Under the pieces are notes generated by a model. It ran no database searches and had not been told where the DNA came from. It saw only the letters and a list, made by a program, of their open reading frames with translations. A program made the position numbers and the translations under genes. Shown here piece by piece: positions 30,499 to 37,532 of a DNA stretch of 64,000 bases (its first letter is position 1; every line of letters begins with the position of its first letter). This stretch comes from Mycolicibacterium rufum. GTDB taxonomy: Bacteria > Actinomycetota > Actinomycetes > Mycobacteriales > Mycobacteriaceae. The stretch lies in NCBI RefSeq assembly GCF_022374875.2, contig NZ_CP092427.2:3286001-3350000 (forward strand). Direction: 5' to 3'.

Positions 30499-31470
30499 GT
30501 GGGTTCGCGAGCCCGTACCGCTGCGGCGGCCTGCCTCGTCGCCGGCGGGATGTGGGCCGGATCGACCGGGGCGCCGACCGCGCTCGCCGATCCGGCGGAC
30601 TCCGCCGACGTCACCGCCGGCGGCGTCGCCGACGGGCGGACCGATCACCGCACCAACAAGCCCTCCCGCGCCAAGGGCAAGCAGGCTCGGACCGAGACCA
30701 AGACCGAGACCAAGACCGAAACCGACAGCGAGACCCCGGACGAGGCGGCCCCCGACGCCGGCGACGCGGAGAGCGCGGACGAGAACACCACCGGTCAGAA
30801 CGCCACGGCCGCCGCCCGCGAGGATCCGCCGCCCTCGTGTGAAGGCGGCGGCAAGGACTGCGGCCCCGGCTGGCCGTGGCCCTGGCCGTGGCCGTGGTCG
30901 GACGACCCCGATCCGCCGGGCGCGCCGAATCCGGCCGGCGGCGGCAGCAGTAGCGACCGCCCGGTCGGTGTGCCCCGCCCCGGCGGACCGCCGAGCCCCG
31001 GGACGGGGGCACCCGTCGGCCGCCCGCCCGAGGATCTGCCGTTCGACCCCGATGTCATCGACACGATTCCCGGGGTGGGGTTGCCGGCGGCGGGCGAGGC
31101 GGCGCCGATCAGCGTTCCGGTGCTGACGATGCCCGTCGCCGCCGGTACCGGGGGTGCGGCGACCGCGGCGTCGGCCGGGCCGGGTGCCGGGATACCCGTC
31201 GCGCCACGTCAGGCCCTCGGTGAACCTCCACCGGCGCGCCGGCCACCCCCGGCGCCCGAGACCGCCCCCGGCCCGCGGGTCGCACCGCCGGGCCGGATCG
31301 GATACCGCGAGACCCTGCGCAGCGCGGGCACGTCGCAACTCGCGGCGCTGGCGATTCCGGGGGTCGTCGGAATCCTGGTACTCACCGCCCTGGGCGGCTT
31401 ACTAGGGTATCGCCAGGCAAGAGCGGGCCAGGCGATGCGAGCCCACGGCACAGCACGATTCATGAACTGA
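30499..31470 (+). CDS. Secreted, repeat- and proline-rich protein with C-terminal membrane anchor
   Basis: A protein of about 323 residues from the GTG at 30499, behind GGAGAGG. A signal peptide (ARTAAAACLVAGGMWAG ... TALA) leads into a charged segment with a KTETKTETDSET repeat. Next come CEGGGKDCG, an unusual tryptophan-proline run (GWPWPWPWPWSDD), and Pro/Gly-rich sequence. A C-terminal transmembrane helix (LAALAIPGVVGILVLTALGG) is followed by a basic tail. The layout suggests an envelope protein spanning the cell wall. A GTG at 30406 is an alternative start but would put 31 charged residues before the signal peptide. Unknown function. It is immediately upstream of the ImmA/IrrE-type gene (76 bp). 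Confidence 0.75.
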   Translation: MGSRARTAAAACLVAGGMWAGSTGAPTALADPADSADVTAGGVADGRTDHRTNKPSRAKGKQARTETKTETKTETDSETPDEAAPDAGDAESADENTTGQNATAAAREDPPPSCEGGGKDCGPGWPWPWPWPWSDDPDPPGAPNPAGGGSSSDRPVGVPRPGGPPSPGTGAPVGRPPEDLPFDPDVIDTIPGVGLPAAGEAAPISVPVLTMPVAAGTGGAATAASAGPGAGIPVAPRQALGEPPPARRPPPAPETAPGPRVAPPGRIGYRETLRSAGTSQLAALAIPGVVGILVLTALGGLLGYRQARAGQAMRAHGTARFMN

Positions 31471-31546
31471 GGTGTTTCATTCACTCCGACGGGGTGATCA
31501 GCGCATAGTGGAGACAACGGTCGGAAAGGGATGAAAGGGGGGGGCC

Positions 31547-32038
31547 ATGCCTGCGAGCCGTCGCGTCACGCGCGCGGTCAGCGAGGTGCTCGATCTGGCG
31601 CCGCGCCGGGGCGAGGTGTCCTTGCCCCGGCTCGTCGAGGCGGTCAGCGCCCACCGCGGCCGACCCATCGAGCTCACCTCCGGGGATCTTCCGCCGGGGG
31701 TGTGCGGACAGTGGCGCCAGTACTCCGATCGCGACGTGTTCCTGATCCAGCAGGGTCTGCCTGCGTGGGATCGCACGTTGGCTCACGAGCTGGGCCATCT
31801 GGTTCTCGGCCACGAAGGTATCCCTGTCACGCAGGCCGCCCGGGACAGCACCGAGGTCGCCAGCTCGGAGCTGATCGGCTACATGCTCAACCAGCGCACC
31901 GGGTGCATGGGGCCCAGCGGTGAGGACGCCGAGCAGGAGGCCGAGGACTTCGCCGCGCTGCTCATCTACCGGCTGGGCCGGCTGCCGTCGGACCGGTCCT
32001 CCATCGTGCAGGTGCGCCTCGGAGAGGCGTTTGGTTGA
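31547..32038 (+). CDS. ImmA/IrrE-type metallopeptidase
   Basis: A 163-residue protein with the zincin motif HELGH at residues 80-84 (AHELGHLVLGHEG). The third ligand is probably in the following helix, SSELIGYMLNQ or EDAEQEAEDFAALLIYRLG. ImmA/IrrE-type peptidases cleave XRE-type repressors or respond to DNA damage, and they are commonly partnered by an XRE regulator. The ATG follows a long G-run that serves as ribosome binding site. It overlaps the following membrane protein gene by 4 bp (TTGA), and the XRE-type regulator gene espR lies convergently just beyond that. A sensor-protease role is inferred. Confidence 0.85.
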   Translation: MPASRRVTRAVSEVLDLAPRRGEVSLPRLVEAVSAHRGRPIELTSGDLPPGVCGQWRQYSDRDVFLIQQGLPAWDRTLAHELGHLVLGHEGIPVTQAARDSTEVASSELIGYMLNQRTGCMGPSGEDAEQEAEDFAALLIYRLGRLPSDRSSIVQVRLGEAFG

Positions 32039-33192
32039 GCGTCTGGGTGATCGCCGGCCTCCTCGGCCTGGCGACCGGACTTCGCATCGGATGGGCGCTG
32101 GTCAACAAGCAGTCCCTGGTCAGCACTGCGATGATCCTGGCCCTGGGCAGCCTCGGTGTGGTCGCGGCGCTGAACTGGCAGCCACTGACCCTGCTGATCG
32201 ACACCCTGCTGCACTGGCCGAACATCGCGATGGGGCTCAGTCAGGTGGCGTTGATCGCGTGCGCGGCGGGCAGCTGCGTGATGATCACGACGGTGTCCTC
32301 GCTGCGCTCCCCGGCGGCGGCCCGGAAACTGGCGATGGTGCAGTACGGCGTCGCGGCCGTGATCGCCGCGGCGAGTCTGGCGGTGTTCTTCTCGGCGGGC
32401 CGGGAGCCCGAGATGGCGCCCGAGGAGTATCTGCGGCGCAGCCTGGGCTCCGACGGCACCTCGGTTCCGTGGTTGTTGCCTCTGTTGTACGTGATGCTCG
32501 CGCTCAGCCTGGTCGCGTGGGCCGGCCTGCGGCACAGTAACCGCACCCGACGGGGTCGCGCGCTGTTCGTGTTCACCGTCGGCATCGTGCTGATCGTCGC
32601 CGCGCTGGCCTTCTTCCTGCTGCGCGCGGTGGGTACCAGCGGCCTGGTGGGCGTGGGCGCCGCGGCGACGCTCCTGGGCTGCGCGATGCTGATCGTGGCC
32701 GCCGGATCGCTGCTGCCCAGTCTCGAGGACTGGTTCGGCGCGCGCCGTGAGTTGCGCACGATCCAGCCGCTGCTGACCGAGTTGGGCCGGCGGCACCCCG
32801 ATGTCGGCATCGGCGTGCGCCCGCGCGGGCCGCTGGTGTTCCGGGTGGCCGAGCGCATGTCGCTGATCTCCGACGCGCTGTTCCTCGAGGCGACGGCGGC
32901 GGCAGGAGCGCTGCAGCGGGTCGACGCGGGCGGCGCCGACGTGGCCGAGCCCGGGAACGAGGACGAGGACGACCTCAGCGACGTGACGACGCCCGATGCG
33001 ACGCCGGTCGAGCAGGCGACGGCCATCGCGGCGTGGATCGCCCACGGGGAGGAATTCCCCGGCCTGGCCTGGTTACGGCAGCCGGCCACCTACTCCGACC
33101 GGGAGTGGATTCTGGAAATCGCCCGCCAGTATCGCGCTGCCGAGTCCGGCGGGTCGGACGGCGGTATTCGCCCTTCCGGCCCCCCGCTGTGA
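32035..33192 (+). CDS. Seven-segment membrane protein paired with the ImmA/IrrE-type peptidase (MAB_1171c-like)
   Basis: A 385-residue protein starting at TTG inside the end of the peptidase gene. Seven or so hydrophobic helices occupy residues 1-225 (WVIAGLLGLATGLRIGWAL, MILALGSLGVVAALNW and so on). A cytosolic domain of about 160 residues follows, including PLLTELGRRHPDVGIGVRPRGPLVFRVAERM, trimmed here, and an acidic linker (EPGNEDEDDLSDVTTPD). This architecture matches the MAB_1171c-type family of actinobacterial membrane proteins, often next to ImmA/IrrE peptidases. The molecular role is unknown; transport or signalling are both possible. It ends 6 bp before the convergent espR. Confidence 0.78.
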   Translation: MSVWVIAGLLGLATGLRIGWALVNKQSLVSTAMILALGSLGVVAALNWQPLTLLIDTLLHWPNIAMGLSQVALIACAAGSCVMITTVSSLRSPAAARKLAMVQYGVAAVIAAASLAVFFSAGREPEMAPEEYLRRSLGSDGTSVPWLLPLLYVMLALSLVAWAGLRHSNRTRRGRALFVFTVGIVLIVAALAFFLLRAVGTSGLVGVGAAATLLGCAMLIVAAGSLLPSLEDWFGARRELRTIQPLLTELGRRHPDVGIGVRPRGPLVFRVAERMSLISDALFLEATAAAGALQRVDAGGADVAEPGNEDEDDLSDVTTPDATPVEQATAIAAWIAHGEEFPGLAWLRQPATYSDREWILEIARQYRAAESGGSDGGIRPSGPPL

Positions 33193-33198
33193 CGGAGG

Positions 33199-33597
33199 CT
33201 AATCCTCCAGGTTCTCCTTGCGGCGCAGCTCATCGACCTTCTGCACGATGTCCTGCTTCGCCTCGGCAGACAGGCCCACCGTGCGCGCCGCGATGCGGCG
33301 AACGCCCTCGTCGCGCATGCCTGCGAGCAGCGTGAGCTCCTTGTCGAGCTTCTCGTAGTACTCGTCGTCGGTGAAGTAGGCGGGCTTGATCCGGAAGAAG
33401 TTGGCAAGCGCGGCCATGGTCGCCACGGAGGGATTGGTGCGGTTGCCGGAACGCAGCTGCGAGAGATACGGCGCCGACATGGTCACCCCCTCGGCCTTGA
33501 GTGCCGCGATCACCTCAGCGGAGGTGTGCGGGCCGCGTCCGGGCGGGTAGACGGTGTCGAACAAGCGGTTCAGTCGAGCGGCAAACGTATTGCTCAT
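33199..33597 (-). CDS. espR: EspR, XRE-type nucleoid-associated regulator
   Basis: A 132-residue DNA-binding protein, exactly the length of M. tuberculosis EspR. The N-terminal XRE-like helix-turn-helix covers residues about 20-75, with TSAEVIAALKAEGVTMSAPY and LSQLRSGNRTNPSVATM, and the C-terminal helices form the dimerisation domain (KQDIVQKVDELRRKENLED). EspR binds many chromosomal sites and activates espACD, which supports ESX-1 secretion; in this organism the targets are unknown. The ATG at 33597 has GGAGGTC upstream. In this genome it stands convergent to the ImmA/IrrE-membrane pair and upstream of nothing on its own strand for 450 bp, consistent with a long leader. Confidence 0.95.
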   Translation of the reverse strand: MSNTFAARLNRLFDTVYPPGRGPHTSAEVIAALKAEGVTMSAPYLSQLRSGNRTNPSVATMAALANFFRIKPAYFTDDEYYEKLDKELTLLAGMRDEGVRRIAARTVGLSAEAKQDIVQKVDELRRKENLED

Positions 33598-34052
33598 GGG
33601 ATTGACCTCCACATACAGACGAGCGGGATTCTGGGGCGGCGTATTTGCTGATCATCGTAGCGACAGATGTGTCCACAACCAAGTGCAAACCACGGAAAAG
33701 TGGTCCCGGGCTTGCGTCGCGTTCCGTCGCTGCTCGTGTGAACGACGTCGACGTGGACACCTCCCACCCCCGTGGCAAGGTGCAGCTAGGCAAATAATAA
33801 CGCCTCCGTGGATAGCATACGCGCGGCTTTTCTGCCGGTGGCGACTTTGGGAAAGCGCGATCCGTTGCCGGCAACGGCCCGCGAAGCCGGTGACCACTGG
33901 GGCAACGTTTGCTGGACGTGAGGTGGGTCACCGGGGACCCGACCGGGTGCCGGGGGCTCCGCTCCTCGTCGCGCGCAAACCCCCGGCGCGGCGGGCGGCG
34001 GCTCAGGCGTGAAACGTGTCAGTAGCCAATGGCATACGACGGAATCTGCGGC
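33598..34052. other. 455-bp gap between espR and the Rv3847-like gene
   Basis: This region presumably contains the espR promoter and a long 5' leader. It has AT-rich patches (33640-33700, 33780-33840). A perfect 16-bp palindrome CCGTTGCCGGCAACGG lies at 33862-33877. No plausible gene was found: open frames here are Arg-rich shadows without ribosome binding sites. In M. tuberculosis the espR upstream region is known to be a multi-site regulatory region. Confidence 0.55.
33862..33877. repeat. Perfect 16-bp palindrome upstream of espR
   Basis: CCGTTGCCGGCAACGG is fully self-complementary, with no loop, 265 bp upstream of the espR start. Possible roles are an operator for a dimeric regulator or a terminator for the Rv3847-like gene, whose stop is 176 bp away. 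Confidence 0.6.
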
Positions 34053-34586
34053 TCAGGCGGCCAGAAGCATCGCGAGAATGGCCGTGTCGGGATGACTGAT
34101 GGGGTCGACGCCGACGCGACTGACCATCGACGTCACCGTGCCGTCCGATTCCGCCTCGACCCACGCCGCGCGGTGCTCGAGTCCGAGGTGCGGCAGACCT
34201 GGCAGCAGCACGCACCCCGATGCGGCGCCGCTGCACTCGGGCAGTGACGGGGTGGTCTCCGAGGGGGGATGGAGCATCAGCAGCGCGGGCGGCTGGCGGT
34301 CGGCGAAGTGCCCCGGTGCGACCGCGGAATCACCCACCACCGTTCCCTCGGCGAGGACGAGGCCGACCGTGCCCGGTTCGGGTTCGTCGGGCAGCTCTTC
34401 GCGGGCGCCGAAGATCGTGGTGGTGGAGAGCAGACCGGGCAGCGAGGCCACGCGCACCGCGACCATCAGCAGCTGCGCCCACTCCTTGGTCGAGTCGGGC
34501 CACCGGCCGGACACCACGAAGCCCTTCAGCGACCCGCGCGAATGAAACGGTGCGATCTCGATCGCCCGACCGGACCCGAAATCCAT
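34053..34586 (-). CDS. Conserved hypothetical protein, Rv3847-like
   Basis: A 177-residue protein, the length recalled for Rv3847. It starts at the ATG at 34586, behind GGGAGGCGAG, although the frame is open to 34679. It has mixed alpha/beta content (DFGSGRAIEIAPFHSRGS, EWAQLLMVAVRVASLPGLLS, AAWVEAESDGTVTSMVSRVG) and no membrane segment, metal motif or known catalytic signature. The protein looks soluble and cytoplasmic. In M. tuberculosis it lies next to sodA; here the neighbour is the nickel enzyme SodN, both on the same strand. Function unknown. Confidence 0.82.
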   Translation of the reverse strand: MDFGSGRAIEIAPFHSRGSLKGFVVSGRWPDSTKEWAQLLMVAVRVASLPGLLSTTTIFGAREELPDEPEPGTVGLVLAEGTVVGDSAVAPGHFADRQPPALLMLHPPSETTPSLPECSGAASGCVLLPGLPHLGLEHRAAWVEAESDGTVTSMVSRVGVDPISHPDTAILAMLLAA

Positions 34587-34708
34587 CTCGCCTCCCGGCA
34601 TCGGTGAGCAAAAGCAGACACGTCTGTGGGTCGATTTGCTCAGGATGCGGCAGGTTCCCGGTGACGCGCAAGTGGACACGAGGGGTCGGGTCGGGAACGG
34701 CGAACGAA

Positions 34709-34738
34709 ACCGGCCCGGTCGCGAACGACCGGGCCGGT
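34709..34738 (-). terminator. Strong hairpin downstream of sodN
   Basis: Perfect 13-bp arms ACCGGCCCGGTCG (34709-34721) and CGACCGGGCCGGT (34726-34738) with a CGAA tetraloop, starting 22 bp after the sodN stop. There is no U-tract, as usual in mycobacteria. Confidence 0.8.
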
Positions 34739-34760
34739 GTACGTACAGGGGGAGTGAGCG

Positions 34761-35183
34761 TCAGGCAGGCGGGTAGACACCCATCTGCTTGCCCTTGTCG
34801 GTCTGCCAGAAGATGTCGGAGATCTCGTCGATGGTCTTGAGCAGCTTCTCGGCGACGGCGGCATCGAGCGACTTCTTCACGTCGCCGGCGCCGTGCACGC
34901 CGTCCCAGAACAGCTGGTGCAGGTTGGGGAACTGCTCGAAGTGGTCCTTGGTGAAGAAGTCGGCCCACAGCACCATCAGGTGGTGCTTGACCTCTTCGGC
35001 CTGCCGCTCCTTGATGATGATGGCGCGGGTCTTGAAGTGCTCATCGTCCGAATCGTGGTATTTCTGAATGGTTTTGAGGCAGGACAGCGCCTCGATCTTG
35101 GCCTGTGCGGGGTCGTAGACGCCGCAGTAGAGGTCGCAGTGAGCATGGGCGGGGGTTGCGTTGGCGAACAGTCGATGCAGCAT
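34761..35183 (-). CDS. sodN: Nickel superoxide dismutase precursor
   Basis: A 140-residue NiSOD precursor. The first 14 residues (MLHRLFANATPAHA) are the propeptide removed by SodX. The mature protein would start HCDLYCGVYDPAQ, the nickel hook, with His1, Cys2 and Cys6 as ligands. The usual hook is HCDLPCGVY, so the cis-proline at position 5 is replaced by tyrosine here. The four-helix bundle with KERQAEEVKHHLMVLWADFF and HQLFWDGVHGAGDVKKS is typical. It dismutates superoxide as a hexamer in the cytosol. It is divergent from sodX with 23 bp between, and followed by a strong terminator. It sits where M. tuberculosis has the Fe enzyme SodA (Rv3846). Confidence 0.95.
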   Translation of the reverse strand: MLHRLFANATPAHAHCDLYCGVYDPAQAKIEALSCLKTIQKYHDSDDEHFKTRAIIIKERQAEEVKHHLMVLWADFFTKDHFEQFPNLHQLFWDGVHGAGDVKKSLDAAVAEKLLKTIDEISDIFWQTDKGKQMGVYPPA

Positions 35184-35206
35184 GGTCCTAACTTACCCTC
35201 AAGGTC

Positions 35207-35554
35207 ATGTGGCGTAACCACGGGCGGCGGCTCTTTCCGGACGGCCCGCCGCTGCGGCGCTTCGTGGTCGTGGAGGACTCGATGCGCCCGACGCTGCAGC
35301 CCGGTGACGGACTGCTCGCGGTGCGGTGTGGCGCGCCCAAGCCGGGCCAGGTGCGGGTGTTCGCCGACCCGCGGCGCTCGACGCGCTATCTGGTCAAGCG
35401 GGTGGGCGCCGTGCGGCATTCAGAGCACGGCACGTTCTTCGAAGCGGTGTCCGACAACGCGGACGCACCGGGGGTGACGGATTCGCGGGTGTTCGGCTGG
35501 ATACCGGCGGCACGGTCCTACCGGGTGCTGTGGAGCGTGCGGGCCGGCCGTTGA
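35207..35554 (+). CDS. sodX: Nickel-type superoxide dismutase maturation protease
   Basis: A 115-residue S26-type (signal-peptidase/LexA-like) protease. The nucleophile is Ser25 in VVEDSMRPTL and the general base is Lys64 in YLVKRVGAV; PGDGLLAV between them is the usual conserved stretch. It lacks a membrane helix, consistent with action in the cytosol. It removes the 14-residue SodN propeptide so that the new N-terminal histidine can bind nickel. The two genes are divergently transcribed from a 23-bp gap, so their promoters must overlap each other's coding regions or leaders. Confidence 0.93.
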   Translation: MWRNHGRRLFPDGPPLRRFVVVEDSMRPTLQPGDGLLAVRCGAPKPGQVRVFADPRRSTRYLVKRVGAVRHSEHGTFFEAVSDNADAPGVTDSRVFGWIPAARSYRVLWSVRAGR

Positions 35555-35564
35555 ATCGGAGGCG

Positions 35565-35717
35565 TCAGAACAGGACGATCAGCGCGAGCACGGCGAGCAG
35601 GACCAGGGCGATGATCCCGGCGCGCAGGAACGCCATCAACTGGCTGCGGTTGTAGACACGCGAGGACGACTGCCACTCCGACGGCGGATAGGCCGACCCA
35701 GACGACGATGACGCCAT
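35565..35717 (-). CDS. Small single-pass membrane protein of 50 residues
   Basis: A 51-codon frame on the minus strand with a good ribosome binding site (GGTGAGGAGCG, 5 nt before the ATG). The protein has a Ser-rich hydrophilic start (ASSSSGSAYPPSEWQSSSRV), then a basic turn and a C-terminal transmembrane helix that runs to the end (GIIALVLLAVLALIVLF). The composition and start signal support a real gene. It resembles other tiny actinobacterial membrane proteins of unknown role. It is convergent with sodX (10 bp apart). Confidence 0.7.
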   Translation of the reverse strand: MASSSSGSAYPPSEWQSSSRVYNRSQLMAFLRAGIIALVLLAVLALIVLF

Positions 35718-36123
35718 CAGACGCTCCTCACCTGCACGCTTGATACCTCCCCCTGATCTCCACCCCCGTGAGATCGGTCACACTCGGAACCCTGTGACCG
35801 CGATCATAACCTCATCCGTTCGCCGAGGGAAAATCGGCATGGGCACTTCCCCGTCGGCACCCGGAATCGTTAGCCGTGCGAGCGATTTCGCTCGCTTCGT
35901 TTCCTGTCCTGCCAGAGGGCTGTGAATCGCCGGGGCGTTTTACGGCGCGCTATCCACAGCCCGGGGCGGTGGCCGTCCCGATCCAGCGGCTCATCGCGGA
36001 ATCACCGTGGCAGCAGCCTGTGGATGAACCTGTGGAATCTGTGGATAGCGTGCCCCCGACGGCGATATTGCTGCATCGCCGGCGCCGCTGGTGTCGGCCG
36101 TCGTCTCATGTCAGCATGGCCAC
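35718..36123. other. 406-bp intergenic region
   Basis: No convincing gene is present. Open frames here lack ribosome binding sites. The segment 35740-35880 is relatively AT-rich and would hold the promoter of the small membrane protein. Between 35950 and 36050 the 6-mer TGTGGA recurs (at about 36018, 36030 and 36040), together with TCCACA near 35953, but not as a regular array. Confidence 0.5.
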
Positions 36124-36474
36124 ATGGACGCCACCGGTGTGCCGCAGGCGGCAATCGATCAGGTGCCCTCGACGTTCGATGACGTCGACGACACCCAGGT
36201 GCTCCTCGATGTGCGCGAGGACGACGAATGGCGTGCCGGACATGCGCCGGGTGCGCGTCACATCCCGATGGGCGACGTCCCCGCGCGACTCGCGGAGATC
36301 CCGTCCGACGCGGAACTGTTCGTGGTGTGTCACGCCGGGGGCCGTTCGCAGCGGGTCGCCCAGTATCTGGCGCGCAACGGTTACCGCCCGGTCAACGTCA
36401 GCGGCGGGATGCTCGCCTGGGCCGGCGCCGGCCGGCCGGTGGTGACCGACGACGGCCGGGCAGGCGCGGTCTGA
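36124..36474 (+). CDS. Rhodanese-like domain protein
   Basis: A 116-residue single-domain rhodanese. The fold signatures are VLLDVREDDEWRAGHAPGARHIPM and the active-site loop VVCHAGGRSQRVAQYL with the catalytic cysteine of CHAGGRS, followed by VNVSGGMLAWAGAG. Such proteins transfer sulfane sulfur or act in thiol signalling. The ATG at 36124 is preferred; the frame is open upstream to 36091. It lies 34 bp before the DUF4328-like gene on the same strand. Confidence 0.88.
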   Translation: MDATGVPQAAIDQVPSTFDDVDDTQVLLDVREDDEWRAGHAPGARHIPMGDVPARLAEIPSDAELFVVCHAGGRSQRVAQYLARNGYRPVNVSGGMLAWAGAGRPVVTDDGRAGAV

Positions 36475-36508
36475 GCCGGCACCCAGTCGGCGACATTAAG
36501 CTGGCCGG

Positions 36509-37528
36509 ATGATCCAGGTGTGCTCCCAGTGCGGGACGCGGTGGAACGTGCGCGACCGGCAGCGGGTGTGGTGCCCGCGGTGCCGCGGCACACTGCTCGC
36601 GCCCGGGGGTCCCGCCTCGTCGCCGGAGTGGAGCCGCGCGCAGGCCGCACCGGACCGGCGTCGGCCCGGGCCGGCGTTGCCGTCGGGGTTCCGCTGGGTC
36701 GCGGTCCGGCCCGGCACGCCGCCCCCGCCGCGCCGTCCCCGTCGCCCGCTTGACCCGACACCCCGCTACACCGCCATCCCGCGCTGGGGTCTGGTCGAGC
36801 ACTTCGAGACCCCCGTCGAGGAGCGGCCGGTCCGCACCGGCCCGTCGCTGAACGCGGTCCGGATGACGCTGGTGACGACGGCCGCGGTGCTCGCGGCGGC
36901 CGCGTTCGTCCACCTGATCCGGTACGCGCTGCTGATCGTCAACCGCACCGTGCTGCTCAACCCCTGGGTCGCCGCCATCGCCACGTGGGGTGGCGTCGCG
37001 GTCAGCGTGGTGGCGATCTTCATGGTCGTGGCCAGCGCGCTGGTGCTGACGAACTGGCTGATCGCCCGACGTGCCGCGGCCTACGCGCACCACCGGCACG
37101 AGGATCCCCGGTCGGCGTGGTCGCTGCGTGCCGGCTGCCTGGTGCCGGTGGTCAACCTGGCGTGGGCGCCTGTGTTCGTGCTCGAACTCGCGCACGTCGA
37201 GGACCGGCAGCGGTGGATGGGACGGCCGATCGTGGTGTGGTGGGTGGTGTGGATCGCCAGCACCGCGGTGTCGCTGTTCTCCATCGCCACCAGCTTCACG
37301 ACCGATCCCCAGGGCATCGCCGACAACACCGTGGTCACGATCGTGGCCTACCTGTTCGCCGCCGGTGCGGTGCTGCTGGTCCTGCAGGTGTTCCTGGGCT
37401 TCGAGCGCCAGCCCGTCGAGCGGCCGTCCAAGCGCTGGGTCATGGTCGCCGCCCCGGACTCCGAGGAGACGAAAGCCGACGAACCCGCGCGTGCGGTTGA
37501 GCCCGAAGGGCAGAACCCGGCAGCATAA
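36509..37528 (+). CDS. DUF4328-type membrane protein with N-terminal zinc ribbon, Rv3843c-like
   Basis: A 339-residue protein. The first 30 residues form a zinc ribbon (CSQCGTRW ... WCPRCRGTLL). A Pro/Arg-rich cytosolic linker follows to about residue 110, then five or six transmembrane helices (TLVTTAAVLAAAAFVHLI, ATWGGVAVSVVAIFMVV, VVWWVVWIASTAVSLF, TIVAYLFAAGAVLLVLQV). The order and length agree with Rv3843c next to glpQ1. The function is unknown. It is followed by glpQ1 after 4 bp and likely co-transcribed. Confidence 0.82.
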   Translation: MIQVCSQCGTRWNVRDRQRVWCPRCRGTLLAPGGPASSPEWSRAQAAPDRRRPGPALPSGFRWVAVRPGTPPPPRRPRRPLDPTPRYTAIPRWGLVEHFETPVEERPVRTGPSLNAVRMTLVTTAAVLAAAAFVHLIRYALLIVNRTVLLNPWVAAIATWGGVAVSVVAIFMVVASALVLTNWLIARRAAAYAHHRHEDPRSAWSLRAGCLVPVVNLAWAPVFVLELAHVEDRQRWMGRPIVVWWVVWIASTAVSLFSIATSFTTDPQGIADNTVVTIVAYLFAAGAVLLVLQVFLGFERQPVERPSKRWVMVAAPDSEETKADEPARAVEPEGQNPAA

Positions 37529-37532
37529 CGGT

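Noticed and set aside
35876..36445. 189-codon frame overlapping the rhodanese gene
   Set aside because: The rhodanese frame has the full family signature; this one is Arg/Ser/Pro-rich and starts without a ribosome binding site.
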